Assembly: GCF_964204645.1 (NCBI RefSeq)
Contig: NC_134031.1
Location: 21,451,307 to 21,515,306 of the forward strand
Source: Tubulanus polymorphus
Taxonomy: Eukaryota > Nemertea > Palaeonemertea > Tubulaniformes > Tubulanidae
Direction of reading: 5' to 3'
Length of the DNA stretch: 64,000 nucleotides
Shown here one piece after another: positions 61,398 through 64,000 of this stretch. The notes below the pieces were generated by a model that was not told the origin of the DNA, did not search any database, and worked only from the letters and a program-made list of their open reading frames with translations. The position numbers and the translations under genes are program-made. Position 1 is the first letter of the stretch. Every line of letters starts with the position of its first letter.

Positions 61398-64000
61398 GAT
61401 GATGAATTCTATCTTAATTGATGGGTTAGGGTGTACTGAACTGATTTCAAATGGATAGGTGGAAAGATTAAGAATTTTCTGGCTATTTATGCTCCTGAAG
61501 ATGATGGACTCGATCTGAAATGATAGGTAAAGATAAACTGAACTGATTTCGAGTAGATGGACTGAAAGATACAGATTTTTCTTGCAAAATATGGTCCTAA
61601 AGATGATGAGTTCTATCTTAATTGATGGGTTAGGGTGTACTGAACTGATTTCAAATAGATAGGTTGAGAGAATCAGAATTTTCTGGCTGCTTTTGGTTCT
61701 GAAGATGATGGATTCAATCTGAAAAGATGTGTTAAGGCGTATTGAACTGATTTCAAATAGATAGGTGGAAAGATTAAGAATTTTCTGGTTATTTATGCTC
61801 CTGAAGATGATGGACTCGATCTGAAATGATAGGTTAAGGTAAACTGAACTGATTTCGAGTAGATGGACTGAAAGATACAGATTTTTCTTGCAAAATAGGG
61901 TCCTAAAGATGATGAATTCTATCTTAATTGATGGGTTAGGGTGTACTGAACTGATTTCAAATAGATAGGTTGAAAGAATCAGAATTTTCTGGCTGCTTTT
62001 GGTTCTGAAGATGATGGATTCAATCTGAAAAGATGTGTTAAGGCGTATTGAACTGATTTCAAATAGATAGGTGGAAAGATTAAGAATTTTCTGGCTATTT
62101 ATGCTCCTGAAGATGATGGACTCGATCTGAAATGATAGGTTAAGGTAGACTGAACTGATTTCGAGTAGATGGACTGAAAGATACAGATTTTTCTTGCAAA
62201 ATAGGGTCCTAAAGATGATGAGTTCTATCTTAATTGATGGGTTAGGGTGAACTGAACTGATTTCAAATAGATAGGTGGAAAGAATCAGAATTTTCTGGCT
62301 GCCTTTGGTTCTGAAGATGATGGACTCAATCTGAAAAGATGGGCTAAGGCGTATTGAACTGATTTCAAATAGATAGGTGGAAAGATTAAGAATTTTCTGG
62401 CTATTTATGCTCCTGAAGATGATGGACTCGATCTGAAATGATAGGTTAAGGTAAACTGAACTGATTTCGAGTAGATGGACTGAAAGATACAGATTTTTCT
62501 TGCAAAATAGGGTCCTAAAGATGATGAATTCTATCTTAATTGATGGGTTAGGGTGTACTGAACTGATTTCAAATAGATAGGTTGAAAGAATCAGAATTTT
62601 CTGGCTGCTTTTGGTTCTGAAGATGATGGATTCAATCTGAAAAGATGTGTTAAGGCGTATTGAACTGATTTCAAATAGATAGGTGGAAAGATTAAGAATT
62701 TTCTGGCTATTTATGCTCCTGAAGATGATGGACTCGATCTGAAATGATAGGTTAAGGTAGACTGAACTGATTTCGAGTAGATGGACTGAAAGATACAGAT
62801 TTTTCTTGCAAAATAGGGTCCTAAAGATGATGAGTTCTATCTTAATTGATGGGTTAGGGTGTACTGAACTGATTTCAAATAGATAGGTTGAAAGAATCAG
62901 AATTTTCTGGCTGCTTTTGGTTCTGAAGATGATGGATTCAATCTGAAAAGATGGGTTAAGGCGTATTGAACTGATGTCAAATAGATAGGTGGAAAGATTA
63001 AGAATTTTCTGGCTATTTATGCTCCTGAAGATGATGGACTCGATCTGAAATGATAGGTTAAGGTAGACTGAACTGATTTCGAGTAGATGGACTGAAAGAT
63101 ACAGATTTTTCTTGCAAAATAGGGTCCTAAAGATGATGAATTCTATCTTAATTGATGGGTTAGGGTGAACTGAACTGATTTCAAATAGATGGGTGGAAAG
63201 AATCAGAATTTTCTGGCTGCCTTTGGTTCTGAAGATGATGGACTCAATCTGAAAAGATGGGCTGAGGCGTATTGAACTGATTTCAAATAGATAGGTGGAA
63301 AGATTAAGAATTTTCTGGCTATTTATGCTCCTGAAGATGATGGACTCGATCTGAAATGATAGGTTAAGGTAAACTGAACTGATTTCGAGTAGATGGACTG
63401 AAAGATACAGATTTTTCTTGCAAAATAGGGTCCTAAAGATGATGAATTCTATCTTAATTGATGGGTTAGGTTGTACTGAACTGATTTCAAATAGATAGGT
63501 TAAAAGAATCAGAATTTTCTGGCTGCTTTTGGTTCTGAAGATGATGGATTCAATCTGAAAAGATGTGTTAAGGCGTATTGAACTGATTTCAAATAGATAG
63601 GTGGAAAGATTAAGAATTTTCTGGCTATTTATGCTCCTGAAGATGATTGTCTCGATCTGAAATGATAGGTTAAGGTAGACTGAACTGATTTCGAGTAGAT
63701 GGACTGAAAGATACAGATTTTTCTTGCAAAATAGGGTCCTAAAGATGATGAGTTCTATCTTAATTGATGGGTTAGGGTGAACTGAACTGATTTCAAATAG
63801 ATAGGTGGAAAGATTAAAAATTTTCTGGCTGCCTTTGGTTCTGAAGATGATGGACTCAATCTGAAAAGATGGGCTAAGGCGTATTGAACTGATTTAAAAT
63901 AGATAGGTGGAAAGATTAAGAATTTTCTGGCTATTTATGCTCCTGAAGATGATGGACTCGATCTGAAATGATAGGTTAAGGTAAACTGAACTGATTTCGA
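60378..64000 (+). repeat. Large duplicated block, copy 2, running off the window
   Basis: Counterpart of 32850-36472. It remains in register to the last base, so the true length of the duplication exceeds 3.62 kb and its end is not visible. The segment 60378-61397 also matches 42629-43648, showing that one family of blocks recurs at least three times in the right zone. Confidence 0.85.

Larger units (their letters stand above)
38415..64000 (+). repeat. Satellite array, right arm
   Basis: The array resumes at the second TTAA, in the B monomer interrupted at 37615, and runs to the window end. C-monomer starts at 38447 and 63948 are 25501 bases apart, which is 250 monomers plus one base. The extra base is the sum of one deletion (near 44177) and two insertions (49539-49545 and 52804-52810). 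The same A, B and C classes and orientation continue, but marker variants differ from the left arm before about 25.6 kb: ggttatttatg at the B end, gattccgagcag and ggacagaaag in C, tttaaaatag in B, and aaaatatggtcc in C. No gene is visible. The last monomer is cut at 53 bases by the window edge, so the array extends beyond it. Confidence 0.98.

Noticed and set aside
1-64000. CENP-B box
   Set aside because: I found no match to the core of the mammalian motif (TTCG followed by A/C-rich CGGGA) in any monomer class; the conserved gaactgattt core is unrelated.
1-64000. tRNA, rRNA or other structured RNA genes
   Set aside because: No segment outside the 799-bp insertion departs from the monomer pattern, and the insertion shows no tRNA-like or rRNA-like sequence.

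Overview
The window is almost entirely one tandem satellite array, interrupted once by a short DNA transposon. I find no protein gene, RNA gene, CRISPR array or bacterial-type regulatory element. The organisation (102-bp monomers in higher-order repeats, nested kilobase-scale amplifications, a TTAA-flanked non-autonomous transposon) indicates a eukaryotic nuclear genome, from pericentromeric, centromeric or other constitutive heterochromatin. The AT-rich transposon body resembles non-autonomous elements of invertebrate animals, but the sequence does not let me name the host.

Basic layout. Positions 1-37615 and 38415-64000 are head-to-tail 102-bp monomers, all in one orientation, about 620 in total. 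There are three classes: A (begins gatgatgaattctatc), B (begins gatgatggattcaatc) and C (begins gatgatggactcgatc). By hand alignment A and B differ at 17 of 102 positions, B and C at 25, and A and C at 26. They are arranged mainly as A-B-C trimers of 306 bp. About 45 dimers of 204 bp interrupt the trimers; in these the first monomer is A at its 5' side and B at its 3' side, followed by C. One exceptional dimer (22343-22546) is a full A joined directly to C. Monomer phase is held across 63 kb with only eleven single-base indels that I can place.

Higher scale. The left zone (1 to about 25.6 kb) has its own marker variants and is built from nested tandem amplifications with units of 1123, 3367 and 4183 bp, plus copies of a block about 2.96 kb long. 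The right zone (about 25.7 kb to the end) has different markers and units of 2142 and 1938 bp. It also has a duplication of at least 3.6 kb (32850-36472 and 60378-64000) that runs off the window, and a copied 3.2-kb block that differs by loss of exactly one trimer.

The insertion. At 37616-38414 a 799-bp element with perfect 11-bp terminal inverted repeats (AGGCCGAGGAG / CTCCTCGGCCT) sits in a B monomer, flanked by duplicated TTAA. Removing the element and one TTAA restores the 102-bp phase exactly. It encodes no transposase, so it is a MITE-like passenger of a TTAA-targeting superfamily (Kolobok, piggyBac or Sola3). No other copy lies in the window, so it inserted after the surrounding repeats had been amplified, or its copy was not included in later amplification.

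I see no evidence of a new molecular system. What merits attention is the record of satellite evolution: hybrid monomers, tagged indels, nested amplification units and a clean, relatively datable transposon insertion.
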